NCBI RefSeq assembly: GCF_008711175.1
Contig: NZ_VWNF01000045.1
Span: forward strand, 124,001 to 188,000
DNA from: Nesterenkonia ebinurensis
GTDB lineage: Bacteria > Actinomycetota > Actinomycetes > Actinomycetales > Micrococcaceae
Length of the DNA stretch: 64,000 bases
Reading direction: 5' to 3'
Of this stretch, positions 36,655-48,299 are shown piece by piece. Under the pieces are notes generated by a model that saw only the letters and a program-made list of their open reading frames with translations, had not been told where the DNA came from and ran no database searches. How positions within the stretch are numbered: position 1 is the first letter of the stretch; each line of letters opens with the position of its first letter. Made by a program: the position numbers and the translations under genes.

Positions 36655-37137
36655 CTAATGCTCGCTGACTGAGACGCCGGTGGTGCGGAGTGGCTCGTCT
36701 GAGCCCAGGGCCGCCAGCACAGCCTGCGGATTCCGTGTGGAGAACAGCCAGTAGGGCACTGGATCCTGTTCATCGATGATCTCAGCGGTGGTCACCGGAT
36801 CGATCCAGCCGCGCACGCACTGGAAGCTGCGCGCATCAAAGCCGGGGCCCAGCTGCTCACGGGCCGCAGGACCGGAGTGAGCCACCACCCGCCCCAGATG
36901 CTTCCGCTCGATCTGGGCCCGCCCCACCTTCAGCCACTGGTCGGTGATCTCGATCCGTGGGGTGATGGTGATCAGCGCCGCCACCACGATCGCAACACCC
37001 ACCGCCATCGCAATAAACCCGTAAAAGGCGGCGATCGGGAAGAAGATCGTGGAGAAGGAGGCCCCGATGAGCACCCCGGCCAGCCAGATCCACCAGGCCG
37101 GCCACAGCTGCTCGCTGTAGCGCACAGAGTCATTCAT
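36655..37137 (-). CDS. DUF3093 membrane protein
   Basis: 160 residues from the ATG at 37137, with GGGAGG upstream; an ATG three codons earlier overlaps that site. The start [19 protein letters not shown] is followed by two membrane helices (about 15-32 and 36-58), then a PH-like soluble domain with VRGWIDPVT and [13 protein letters not shown]. Typically adjacent to dut in actinobacteria. The function is unknown. Confidence 0.85.
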   Translation of the reverse strand: MNDSVRYSEQLWPAWWIWLAGVLIGASFSTIFFPIAAFYGFIAMAVGVAIVVAALITITPRIEITDQWLKVGRAQIERKHLGRVVAHSGPAAREQLGPGFDARSFQCVRGWIDPVTTAEIIDEQDPVPYWLFSTRNPQAVLAALGSDEPLRTTGVSVSEH

Positions 37138-37170
37138 AGTCTCCATCCTCCCACGGTAGGCTTAGATGCT

Positions 37171-37623
37171 GTGAACAGGATTCAGATCCCCATCCAGCAG
37201 CTGGACACTGAGCTGCCCCTGCCGCGTTACGCCCATCACGACGATGCCGGCGCGGACCTGCTCACCGCTGAGGACTTCACACTGGCCCCGGGGGAGCGCC
37301 GGATGGTCCCCACCGGGGTGGCCATCGCCATCCCCGAGGGCTGGGTGGGCCTGGTGCACCCGCGCAGCGGGCTGGCCATCAAGCACGGCATCAGCATGGT
37401 CAACGCCCCCGGCACTGTGGATGCCGGCTACCGCGGGGAGCTGAAAGTCCTGCTGATCAACACCGACCCCGCCGAGCCGGTCAGCTTCCAGCGCGGTGAC
37501 CGGATCGCCCAGATCGTGTTCCAGGAGGTCGCCCAGGCAGTCTTCACCCCGGTGGACGCACTGCCTGAATCTGTCCGCGGCGCAGGAGGATTCGGCTCCA
37601 GCGGACTGACCACCACCGCCTGA
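37171..37623 (+). CDS. dut: dUTP diphosphatase
   Basis: 150 residues from the GTG at 37171 ([11 protein letters not shown]). All five trimeric dUTPase motifs are visible: [40 protein letters not shown] and the C-terminal arm GAGGFGSSG. It removes dUTP and supplies dUMP. TAGGCT eight bases upstream suggests a leaderless start. It is divergent from DUF3093 with only 33 bases between. Confidence 0.95.
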   Translation: MNRIQIPIQQLDTELPLPRYAHHDDAGADLLTAEDFTLAPGERRMVPTGVAIAIPEGWVGLVHPRSGLAIKHGISMVNAPGTVDAGYRGELKVLLINTDPAEPVSFQRGDRIAQIVFQEVAQAVFTPVDALPESVRGAGGFGSSGLTTTA

Positions 37624-37675
37624 CCAGACCACCGTACGTACAGCGCGCACAACAAGCGAAGGAACAAGGAGTCGC

Positions 37676-38536
37676 ATGCTCTTCGGCAAGAAGAAGAAAG
37701 ACCAGCAGCAGAAGCCGCAGACCATCAAGGAGGCGATTGCCGCCGAGGCTGCCGGGGACGAGGTGGAGATCACCGAAGCCGAGGTCTCCGGCGACGACGA
37801 GACAGTCTCCGGTGACCAGCAGGAAATCACCGAACCTGACAGTGACCAGGACGACGACGGCAGCACCGGCGAGGAGGCCAAGCCTGCCTTCGAGCCCGGG
37901 CCGGGCCCCAGGGATGCCAGGGACGTGGAGTCCACCAAGGGCTACATCGACTTCGGCGCCATTCTGGTGCCCGCTGCCAAGGGACAGAAGATCCGCCTGG
38001 ACATCGACCAGAAGACCAAGCGGGTGGTCTCCCTGACTATCGCCATCGGCCAGGCCAGTATCCAGCTGCAGGCCTTCTCCGCACCCAAGTCCGGTGGCAT
38101 CTGGGAGGATGTGCGCGGCCAGATCCAGGAGTCAGTGACCAAGCAGAAGGGGCGCACCAAAGTGCTGGAGGGTCGGTTCGGCCCCGAACTGCACGCCCGA
38201 GTGCCCACTGTGCTCAAGGACGGTCGTCAGGGCTGGCGAGCCGCCCGCTTCATCGGCTACGAGGGCAACCGCTGGTTCCTGCGCGGGGTGGTCGGCGGCC
38301 GCGGTGCCATCGACCGCAAGTCCTCGCTCGGCGTGGAGGAGCTGTTCTCGCGGATCATCGTGGCCCGTGGCGACGAGCCGCTTCCCCCGCGCGAACTGCT
38401 CAAACTCAAGCCTCCGGCCGGGGCCAAGCGCGTGGTGGTACCCAAGGACCAGAACCCTGCCGCCGCCGGCGGAGCCCAACCCAACCGCACCAACGGGGTG
38501 CCCGAGGCCGCCAAGCGCGATACCGACGGGTCATGA
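37676..38536 (+). CDS. DUF3710 protein
   Basis: 286 residues, start supported by AAGGAG. Lys-rich N terminus (MLFGKKKKDQQQK) followed by a long acidic stretch to about residue 80, then the DUF3710 domain with GYIDFGAILVPAAKGQKIRLDID and RFIGYEGNRWFLRGVVGGR. Widely conserved downstream of dut in actinobacteria; the function is unknown. The stop overlaps the DUF3159 start. Confidence 0.9.
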   Translation: MLFGKKKKDQQQKPQTIKEAIAAEAAGDEVEITEAEVSGDDETVSGDQQEITEPDSDQDDDGSTGEEAKPAFEPGPGPRDARDVESTKGYIDFGAILVPAAKGQKIRLDIDQKTKRVVSLTIAIGQASIQLQAFSAPKSGGIWEDVRGQIQESVTKQKGRTKVLEGRFGPELHARVPTVLKDGRQGWRAARFIGYEGNRWFLRGVVGGRGAIDRKSSLGVEELFSRIIVARGDEPLPPRELLKLKPPAGAKRVVVPKDQNPAAAGGAQPNRTNGVPEAAKRDTDGS

Positions 38537-39222
38537 CCTCCGCAGACCAGTTCGGCCAGCAGCTCTCCGGTTCAGCGGCCCAGCGCATCTCCACCAGGGA
38601 GGACGGCTCCCTGGACGTGATGGGCTCGGTGGGGGGCGTCCGCGGCATCGTGGAGGCCGCCCTGCCGGCCACTGCCTTCCTCACCGCCTACCTGATCACC
38701 GAGAACCTGGCGGTGGCCATCGCGCTGGCGATCGCCATGGGCGCGGTGTTCACCGTGGTGCGCCTGGTCCAGCGCGGATCTCTGGTCCAGTCCTTCTCCG
38801 GCCTGGTGGGGGTGCTCATCTGTGCGGCCTTCGCCCACTTCTCCGGTGAGGCCCGCGGCTACTATGTGCCCGGGTTCTTCATCAATGCCGGCTACATCCT
38901 GGCGCTGAGCATCTCGATCGCTGTCCGTTGGCCGGCCATGGGCATCATCTTCGGGATGATCCGCGGAGAGGGATTCGACTGGCGGCATGATCCGATACGC
39001 CGCCGCCGCTATGCCCTGGCCACCTGGCTCATCACCGCAGTACTCGCCTCCCGGCTGGTGGTCCAACTTCCACTGTACTTCGCCGATAATGAGACTGCTC
39101 TGGGCGTCACCCGGGTGACGATGGGCGTGCCCCTCTACGCCTTCGCACTCTGGCTGGGCTGGATGATCACCCGGGAGACCTCGCCGATGACTGAAGACGC
39201 TCAGCAGAAAACCGGCGGATGA
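38533..39222 (+). CDS. DUF3159 membrane protein
   Basis: 229 residues with about six hydrophobic segments from residue 40 on, including LPATAFLTAYLITENLAVAIALAIAMGAVFT. The family motif RGEGFDWRHDPIRRRRYALATWLI is present. It overlaps DUF3710 and the methyltransferase by four bases on each side, so the three are translated together. No function is established. Confidence 0.9.
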   Translation: MTSADQFGQQLSGSAAQRISTREDGSLDVMGSVGGVRGIVEAALPATAFLTAYLITENLAVAIALAIAMGAVFTVVRLVQRGSLVQSFSGLVGVLICAAFAHFSGEARGYYVPGFFINAGYILALSISIAVRWPAMGIIFGMIRGEGFDWRHDPIRRRRYALATWLITAVLASRLVVQLPLYFADNETALGVTRVTMGVPLYAFALWLGWMITRETSPMTEDAQQKTGG

Positions 39223-40649
39223 CCGGTCCGCGGGTACTCACACTGACCGTCGGGACTATGTCCCACGGCGGGCACTGCGTGGCCCGGCATGAGGGTCGGG
39301 TGGTCTTCGTGCGGCACGCCGTACCTGGGGAGACCGTCCGTGCGGTGATCACCGACGGACAGCCCTCCGCCCGATTCTGGCGCGCCGATGTGATCGATGT
39401 GCTGGAAGCCTCCGACCATCGGCGTCGGCACCCCTGGAAGCAGGCCGATGCGCTGCGCGCCTATGACAATGACCAGGTGCCGGTGGGCGGCGCCGACTAC
39501 GGGCATATCACTGACGGTCACCAACGGCGTCTGAAGTCCCATGTCTTCCGAGACACCATGCAGCGGATCGGCAACATCGATGTCTGCGGGCTGGACCTCA
39601 CCGGGTTCGGGCCCGATGGTGAACTGCCCGTGCAGCAGCTGCCCGGTGCTGACGGCTCCGGAATGCACTGGCGCACCCGGGTCAGCTTCGGAGTCAGCGG
39701 CGGCTCCCTTGCCATGAAGCCCAAGCGCAGCAACGACCTGATCCCGCTGCGGGCCATGCCGCTGGCTGTGGAGGCAGTGGGAGCATCAGGAATCTTCAGC
39801 TGGGACTTCACCGGTGCGGCCACCGTTGAAGCAGTGGCTCCGGGCGGCCAGGCACCGATCACCCTGCTGGTGCGCACCGATCCGGATGCCGGGGACCAGC
39901 AGCTGCGGGAACTGGGTGAGAACCTGCTGCAGTACAGCGAGTTCGCCCCCGGAGTGAGCAGCATCATCCGGGTCACGGCGAAGAATCCGCCGAAGCGCCG
40001 CAGGCACAGCCAGCTCACCCCGGTGCCCATGGACTACCAGGCGCTCACCGGGGACCGGATGATCACCGAGCCGCTGCCAGTCCCGGTGAGGCAAACCCAC
40101 GCGGTGGAGCTGCCACCGGAAGGGTTCTGGCAGATCCATCGCAGTGCGCCGCAGGCTCTTACCGAGCAGGTGGACAGGTTCGCCCAGCTGGGCGAAGGCG
40201 GCAGCGCCGTGGACCTCTACGCCGGCGCCGGCCTGTTCACCGCCTGGGCGGCGTCCACAGTCGGGCCCCGCGGCCAGGTGCTCTCAGTGGAGGCAGCGGA
40301 GGCAACCTCTGCAGCTGCCCAGGAGCTGTTCCGCGGTGCGGCAGGTGTGGAAGTCATCCACGCCCCAGCAGAGAAGGTGGCCTCCCGCCTGGAGTCTGCT
40401 GACGTGGTGGTACTGGACCCGCCGCGCGCCGGCGCCGCCGCATCCGTTCTGCAGGGCATCAGTGACTCACAGCCCGGACGTATCGTCTATGTCTCCTGCG
40501 ACCCGGCCTCCTTCGCCCGGGACGCCCGGAGGCTCAGTGAGCTGGGCTGGCAGATCCGGGAGTTAGCACTGCTGGACATGTACCCGAATACTCATCACAT
40601 GGAATCTGTTGCACTCTTTGGGCGATACTCACCTGCGGGCACGCGGTGA
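39219..40649 (+). CDS. TrmA/RumA-family RNA uracil C5-methyltransferase
   Basis: 476 residues. N-terminal TRAM-like domain (LTVGTMSHGGHCVARHEGRVVFV), then the Rossmann domain with VDLYAGAGLFTAWAA, DPPRAG, nucleophile Cys in IVYVSCDPASFARD and C-terminal MYPNTHHMESVALF. It methylates a uridine in tRNA or 23S rRNA with SAM. The four-cysteine Fe-S site of RumA is absent. The target cannot be assigned from sequence alone. Confidence 0.9.
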   Translation: MTGPRVLTLTVGTMSHGGHCVARHEGRVVFVRHAVPGETVRAVITDGQPSARFWRADVIDVLEASDHRRRHPWKQADALRAYDNDQVPVGGADYGHITDGHQRRLKSHVFRDTMQRIGNIDVCGLDLTGFGPDGELPVQQLPGADGSGMHWRTRVSFGVSGGSLAMKPKRSNDLIPLRAMPLAVEAVGASGIFSWDFTGAATVEAVAPGGQAPITLLVRTDPDAGDQQLRELGENLLQYSEFAPGVSSIIRVTAKNPPKRRRHSQLTPVPMDYQALTGDRMITEPLPVPVRQTHAVELPPEGFWQIHRSAPQALTEQVDRFAQLGEGGSAVDLYAGAGLFTAWAASTVGPRGQVLSVEAAEATSAAAQELFRGAAGVEVIHAPAEKVASRLESADVVVLDPPRAGAAASVLQGISDSQPGRIVYVSCDPASFARDARRLSELGWQIRELALLDMYPNTHHMESVALFGRYSPAGTR

Positions 40650-40753
40650 GTGTCACCTAAGCGGAGCAGCGTACCGCTATGAGTAGGATGGATGCTGATT
40701 AGCGCGCACCCAAGCGCTGTGTCAGCCCGCCAACGAGACTAAGGAGTCTAAGC

Positions 40754-43588
<2,835 letters not shown>

Positions 43589-43621
43589 TCACCGTGAAGT
43601 AGTCGCCTGAACACCTTGCAG

Positions 43622-43655
43622 CGAAGGGGGCCGGTCTTTGGACCGGCCCCCTTCG
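43622..43655 (+). terminator. Strong hairpin terminator after acnA
   Basis: A perfect 15-bp stem (43622-43636 with 43641-43655) and a four-base TTTG loop, 34 bases after the stop. No T-run follows, as in many actinobacterial terminators. Confidence 0.8.
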
Positions 43656-43748
43656 TATGTCTAGGAAAAGTCCAGGTCAGCGTGATGTGATGGAGAGCAA
43701 CTGGGTAGTTGAGGCGATAGGAACTGACAGCTGAGGAGTTGGTCGAAG

Positions 43749-45347
43749 ATGCGTGTTGCCATTGTCGGAGCCACTGGGAACATCGGCTCGGCCCTGCTGG
43801 AGGAGCTCTCCGAGCGGCCTGAGGTCAGCTCGGTGCTCGGAATCGCCCGCAGGCTCCCGGAGAACGACGCCGCCCCCTACAGTCATGCCGAGTGGGCCAC
43901 CACAGACATCCAGTTCCCAGAATCCGTGGAAGCCCTCAGTGAGCTCTTCACAGGGGTGGATGCGGTGATCCACCTGGCCTGGCTCATCCAGCCCAACACC
44001 AAACGGGAACTGCTGCGCCGGGTCAATGTCGATGGCACCAAGCACGTGCTGGAAGCCGCTGCCGCGGCAGGGGTGCAGCGCATCTCGGTGGCCTCCAGCG
44101 TAGGCGCCTACTCTCCGGTGAGCGATGACCAGCCCCGGGACGAGTCCTGGGGGACTGAGGGGATCCCCGGCTCCCACTACAGTCAGGACAAAGCCGCCCA
44201 GGAACGAGTGATGGATGAGTTCCAGGCACTGCACCCGGAGACTGCGCTGTCCCGGATGCGCCCCGGACTGATCTTCCAGGCCGCTGCCGGTGCGGAGATC
44301 CAGCGGTACTTCGCCGGATCCTTAGCCCCGGTGCAGATTCTCAATAGAGTCCGTCCGCCCATCATCCCGTTTCCACAAGGTGTGCGCACCCAGGCGGTGC
44401 ATTCCCGCGATGTCGCCGCTGCCTTCGCAACAGCGGTGATTCAGGGCGCCCGCGGGGCGTTCAACCTGGCCGCCGATGATCTGCTCACTGCTGAGATCAT
44501 TGCCCGGGTGGTCACCGGGCGGGACTCCGGCCGCAGCAGTGTCACTATCCCGCTCGGAGCGGTCAAGCCCTTGGTCAAGCTGGCTCATCGGGCCCATCTG
44601 CTGCCCATGGATGAGGGGTGGCTCCAGATGGCCCAGCAGGTGCCGGTGCTGGACACCACCCGCGCCAGGACGGAACTGGGCTGGCAGCCTACTGTCTCAG
44701 CCGAAGAAGCTCTTGCCGAAATCATCGAAGGCATGAGCTCCGGGGCCGGCCGCGGCTCCGCTCCGATGCGTCCACGCGGGGAGTCCGCCCATTCTGGCCA
44801 TCCACTGCCTGGTGCGGATCACAGGATTCCTGAGGGGATCGACACCGTGCTGCTGCGCCAGTACATGGCAGACCACTTGGCCGGGGCCACCGCCGGAGCA
44901 GAGCGCATCGCTGCGATGGCTGATGCCTTCATCGACACCCCGGTCTACCCCCAGCTGGCTCAAGTGGCTGAGACCATCGGTGCTGAGCGCAGCTGGTTCT
45001 CCCAGCTGATGCAGCGGCAGGGCTTTCCGCGGCCCGGGGTGGCTGCTCCGCTGTTCTGGGCGGGGGAGAAGCTCGCCCGGCTCAAGCCCTATGCCCGGCC
45101 GCCGCTGAAGCGTTCGCCTTCAGCGCTGGTGCTGGAGACCGAGCTGATGATCGCTGCGATCACCGCCAAGCGGCAGGGCTGGGAGGTTCTCTCGGACTAC
45201 GCCGAGGAGGTCGGCGTGCCGTTCCATGTGTTCCACGACCTGATCTCGGCAGCTGATGAGCAGCGCGAGATGCTGGACGAGGTGCATACCTACGCCCGCC
45301 GCCGAGCCTTCCGGACTGACCGTGAAACCCTGACACCCCAACTGTAG
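43749..45347 (+). CDS. NAD-dependent epimerase/dehydratase fused to a helical C-terminal domain
   Basis: 532 residues. The N-terminal extended SDR (about 1-325) has VAIVGATGNIGSALLEEL, DAVIHLAW and YSQDKAAQE (YxxxK). A linker rich in Gly/Ser/Pro follows. The C-terminal part (about 365-520) is predicted helical, opening LLRQYMADHLAGATAGAERIAAMADAF and containing LVLETELMIAAITAKRQGWEVL. It resembles a stand-alone actinobacterial helical-bundle family, so I read it as a gene fusion. Substrate and purpose are unknown. It is the first gene of an operon with the flavin oxidase 18 bases downstream. Confidence 0.75.
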   Translation: MRVAIVGATGNIGSALLEELSERPEVSSVLGIARRLPENDAAPYSHAEWATTDIQFPESVEALSELFTGVDAVIHLAWLIQPNTKRELLRRVNVDGTKHVLEAAAAAGVQRISVASSVGAYSPVSDDQPRDESWGTEGIPGSHYSQDKAAQERVMDEFQALHPETALSRMRPGLIFQAAAGAEIQRYFAGSLAPVQILNRVRPPIIPFPQGVRTQAVHSRDVAAAFATAVIQGARGAFNLAADDLLTAEIIARVVTGRDSGRSSVTIPLGAVKPLVKLAHRAHLLPMDEGWLQMAQQVPVLDTTRARTELGWQPTVSAEEALAEIIEGMSSGAGRGSAPMRPRGESAHSGHPLPGADHRIPEGIDTVLLRQYMADHLAGATAGAERIAAMADAFIDTPVYPQLAQVAETIGAERSWFSQLMQRQGFPRPGVAAPLFWAGEKLARLKPYARPPLKRSPSALVLETELMIAAITAKRQGWEVLSDYAEEVGVPFHVFHDLISAADEQREMLDEVHTYARRRAFRTDRETLTPQL

Positions 45348-45365
45348 AAGGAGTGCCGCACACTG

Positions 45366-46622
45366 ATGACGCAGACGTTCACCAACTGGTCCGGCTCCGT
45401 CAGCTTCACTCCGGCCGAACGAGCCGCACCTGCCTCGTCCAAGCAGCTCACTAAGCTTGTCAAGGAGGCGGGAAACCTCGGCCATACCATTCGCCCGGTG
45501 GGCTCCGGGCATTCCTCCACGCCCCTGTTCACCACTGAACAGACCCTGCTCTCGCTGGAGAGGCTCTCCGGGATGACCCACGCAGATCCGGATCAGAGGC
45601 TGGCCGCTGTGCTGCCCGGCACCGGACTCCGTGATCTGGGGGAGCAGCTGGCCGAGCACGGCTTAGCCATGGAGAACCTGGGCGATGTGGATTATCAGGC
45701 CATCGCCGGGGCCATCTCCACCGGCACCCACGGATCCGGCATCGGCCTGGGGAATCTGTCCTCCACACTGGCCGGTGGCACCCTGGTCAACGGAGTCGGG
45801 GAGGAGGTGCCTTTCGGCGTGACCGCCGGGGCCCCGTTGGATCACCCGGAGTCTGATGACCTGCTGCGGGCGGCCCAGGTCTCCCTGGGCACCTTGGGCA
45901 TCCTCACCTCGCTCACCCTACGAGTCGAGGAGGCCCACCAGCTGCACCGGCAGAACTGGATCACCCATATCGACTGGGTGCTGGAGAACTACCAGCAGCT
46001 GGTGGAGACCAACCGCAGCATGGACTTCTACTGGTATCCGCGCAGCGACCTGGCTCAGGTGCGGATGCTCAACAAACCCGGTGACGAGCCCGAGCTGACT
46101 CCTGAAGGTGAGCCGTACAGCTATCTGAAGAAGGACGTCGTCGGACCCAATTACCAGATCATCCCGAACGACCGGCATCTGCACTTCGAAGAGATGGAGT
46201 ACATGCTGCCGTTTGATCCGCAGCTTGGTGCCTTCCAGCAGATCCGAGAACGGATCAAGGCCAAGCACCGGGCACAGGTGGGGTGGCGGGTGCTGGTGCG
46301 CACTATTGCAGCTGATCAGGCCATGCTGTCCAATGCTGAGGGCACCTACCGCAATGGCGGGCTGCCCACGATGACCATCGCGCTGCTGCAGAACAACTCC
46401 CTGCCGTATAAGCCCTACTTCGATGACCTGGAGCCGGTGTTCGGTCAGTTCGCCGGCCGTCCGCACTGGGGCAAGAAGCACAGTCTCAAGGCTGAACAGC
46501 TGGCCCCGCTGTACCCTGACTGGGAGAGCTTCCACCGGATCCGCCGTCAGATGGACCCTACCGGCGTGTTCCTCAACAACTATCTACGTGAACTCTTCGG
46601 CGAGGAGGCGAAGACCTCATGA
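45366..46622 (+). CDS. VAO-family FAD-linked oxidoreductase (alditol / sugar-lactone oxidase type)
   Basis: 418 residues, with AAGGAG upstream. The FAD-binding PCMH domain has RPVGSGHSSTPLF and GAISTGTHGSGIGLGNLSS. The C-terminal D-arabinono-lactone-oxidase domain ends in RPHWGKKHSLKAEQLAPLYP and FLNNYLRELF. Family members oxidise alditols or aldonolactones with O2. The specific substrate is unknown. The stop overlaps the ASRT-like gene by four bases. Confidence 0.88.
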   Translation: MTQTFTNWSGSVSFTPAERAAPASSKQLTKLVKEAGNLGHTIRPVGSGHSSTPLFTTEQTLLSLERLSGMTHADPDQRLAAVLPGTGLRDLGEQLAEHGLAMENLGDVDYQAIAGAISTGTHGSGIGLGNLSSTLAGGTLVNGVGEEVPFGVTAGAPLDHPESDDLLRAAQVSLGTLGILTSLTLRVEEAHQLHRQNWITHIDWVLENYQQLVETNRSMDFYWYPRSDLAQVRMLNKPGDEPELTPEGEPYSYLKKDVVGPNYQIIPNDRHLHFEEMEYMLPFDPQLGAFQQIRERIKAKHRAQVGWRVLVRTIAADQAMLSNAEGTYRNGGLPTMTIALLQNNSLPYKPYFDDLEPVFGQFAGRPHWGKKHSLKAEQLAPLYPDWESFHRIRRQMDPTGVFLNNYLRELFGEEAKTS

Positions 46623-47026
46623 GCATCTTCACCAAGAACAGCAGGGGACTGGGACGCAGGACCTGGGTGTTCTCCGCAGGGTTTGCCCCCAGTGCCAGCA
46701 CCGGCCATGAGCCGGAGTTCACCTCTCGGAATACTCTGTGCTTGCTCAACACGGGGGAGAGGGAGACCTGTGTGCGGCTGACCGTCTATTACGACGACGC
46801 CGAGCCGGTGGGCCCCTATGAGGTGTTGGTGGGTGCCCAGCGGGTCAAGCACCAACGGATCAATGACCTCATCGAACCTGCGGCAGTACAGCTGGACAAG
46901 CCCTATGGGCTGGTGGTGGACGCCGAGGAGCCTGTGGTAGCCCAGCTGTACTACCTGGACTCCCGCCACGGCAATCTCGCCGTCTCCCACCTCAATCCTG
47001 TTCCGCTGGACCACACCGACCGCTGA
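46619..47026 (+). CDS. Sensory rhodopsin transducer (ASRT)-like protein
   Basis: 135 residues, coupled to the oxidase by an ATGA overlap. It keeps the ASRT family pattern: RTWVFSAGFAPSASTGHEPEFTSRNTLCLLNTGERE, VRLTVYYDDAEPVGPYEVLV and RVKHQRINDLIEPAAVQLDKPYGLVV. In Anabaena this small beta-sandwich tetramer partners a photosensory rhodopsin, but most homologues sit far from rhodopsins and appear to be carbohydrate-associated. No rhodopsin gene is in this window. A role with the oxidase or epimerase is inference. Confidence 0.8.
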   Translation: MSIFTKNSRGLGRRTWVFSAGFAPSASTGHEPEFTSRNTLCLLNTGERETCVRLTVYYDDAEPVGPYEVLVGAQRVKHQRINDLIEPAAVQLDKPYGLVVDAEEPVVAQLYYLDSRHGNLAVSHLNPVPLDHTDR

Positions 47027-47082
47027 CCCGCAGAAAGAGCACAGTGACTGCGCCGACAGTTGAAAGTAACAGCCCAATAGTA

Positions 47083-47094
47083 GACATAATATAG
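47083..47094 (+). repeat. 12-bp direct repeat GACATAATATAG, left copy
   Basis: Found between the convergent ASRT-like and Rho-N genes and repeated at 50007. The two copies bracket the minus-strand stress module and DUF3054. Confidence 0.4.
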
Positions 47095-47104
47095 CTATGA
47101 GGTA

Positions 47105-47374
47105 TTAGTGGTTGCGCAGCTGATCGATGAGCTGGTCCTTAGTCATGTCCGAGTAGCCGGTGATGTCCAGCTCTTTGGCACGGCCCTTGAGCTGATCAAC
47201 CGTCCAGTCCTCGTACCGAGGTGAGCTGCCGCCCTTCCTGCCCTGGGCGGAGCGGCCTTCATTCGCCGCTGAGTTGGCGATACGAGCGGCCTTCTCCTTG
47301 GAGTAGCCCTGCTCCTCGCGGAGCTTCTCATAGAGTTCCTGGTCTTTGACACTTGATCTGTTCTGCTCTGCCAT
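47105..47374 (-). CDS. Small Rho-N / SAP-like domain stress protein
   Basis: 89 residues. The N-terminal part (QELYEKLREEQGYSKEKAARIANSAAN) matches a family of small stress-associated proteins. The C-terminal Rho-N fold reads YEDWTVDQLKGRAKELDITGYSDMTKDQLIDQLRNH, a nucleic-acid-binding module. Its ribosome site GGAGGA is formed by the last codons of the SDR gene, one base before the ATG. It is the last gene of the operon. Confidence 0.8.
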   Translation of the reverse strand: MAEQNRSSVKDQELYEKLREEQGYSKEKAARIANSAANEGRSAQGRKGGSSPRYEDWTVDQLKGRAKELDITGYSDMTKDQLIDQLRNH

Positions 47375-47375
47375 C

Positions 47376-48281
47376 TCATCCTCCAGTGAATGGTTTGCCG
47401 CCGGTCACCGGTATCACCGCACCAGAGGTGTAGCTGGCCTCCTCGGAGGCCAGGTACACATAGGCGGGGGCGAGCTCGGCGGGCTGGCCCGCACGCTCCA
47501 GGGGAGTGTCCTCGCCGAAGTTCTCGACTTTCTCTTCCGGGAAGTTCGTGGCCGGGATCAGAGGGGTCCAGATGGGCCCCGGCGCCACCGCGTTGACCCG
47601 GATGCCCTTGGGGGTGAGCTCCTGGGCGAGCACCTCGGTGAAGGCCACCTGGGCCGCCTTGGTCATCGCATAGTCGAAGAGCGGGGGAGCCGGCCCGGCG
47701 GCCTGAATCGATGTGGTGGTGATGATCGATGATCCTGGCTGAAGATGCGGCACCACTTCCTTGGTGAGTGCGATATGGGCCACCAGGTTGGTGTCGAAGA
47801 CCCGCTGCACCTCCTCGATGGGAGTCTCATCGATGCCGCTGCGCTTGCGCTGGTAGGCCGCGTTGAGCACCAGGATGTCAATCCCGCCGAGATCCTCCAG
47901 GGCGCGCTGGACCACCATCTCGGCAGCATGGTTGGCCCTCAGGTCCTGGGCGTAGGCAACCGCGTTCTGACCAGCCTCGCGCACCAGGTTCAGGGTCGCT
48001 TCGGCGTCCTGGACCTCCTCCGGCAGATGGACGAAGGCGACATCAGCGCCTTCTCTGGCGTAGGCGATAGCCACTGCCCGGCCGATCCCGGAGTCACCTC
48101 CGGTGATCAGGGCCCGCCGGCCCTTCAGCTTGCCTGATCCCACATAGGTCTCCTCGCCGTGATCGGGGGTGGGGTCGGTGTCAGCGGTGAGGCCCGGCTG
48201 GTCCTGTACCTGATCGCCGGGGAACTCATCGTCCTTGTACTTGGTGCGTGGATCCTGCTGGCTATGCGGGGTCGTCGTCAT
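47376..48281 (-). CDS. General-stress SDR oxidoreductase (GSP39/YhxC-like)
   Basis: 301 residues. A long hydrophilic N terminus (to about residue 48, DEFPGDQVQDQPGL) is typical of the stress SDR group. Motifs: TGGDSGIGRAVAIAYAREG, NAAY, Ser in TTTSIQ, YAMTKAA and the C terminus YTSGAVIPVTGGKP. GGAGTGA precedes the ATG. It lies 18 bases after the ADH-like gene, and in other bacteria such SDRs are osmotic or sigma-B-type stress genes. Confidence 0.85.
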   Translation of the reverse strand: MTTTPHSQQDPRTKYKDDEFPGDQVQDQPGLTADTDPTPDHGEETYVGSGKLKGRRALITGGDSGIGRAVAIAYAREGADVAFVHLPEEVQDAEATLNLVREAGQNAVAYAQDLRANHAAEMVVQRALEDLGGIDILVLNAAYQRKRSGIDETPIEEVQRVFDTNLVAHIALTKEVVPHLQPGSSIITTTSIQAAGPAPPLFDYAMTKAAQVAFTEVLAQELTPKGIRVNAVAPGPIWTPLIPATNFPEEKVENFGEDTPLERAGQPAELAPAYVYLASEEASYTSGAVIPVTGGKPFTGG

Positions 48282-48299
48282 TGTTCATCACTCCTTGGG

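Noticed and set aside
46619-47026. Light-sensing system based on a rhodopsin
   Set aside because: The ASRT-like gene has no opsin partner in the window, and most ASRT homologues occur without one.
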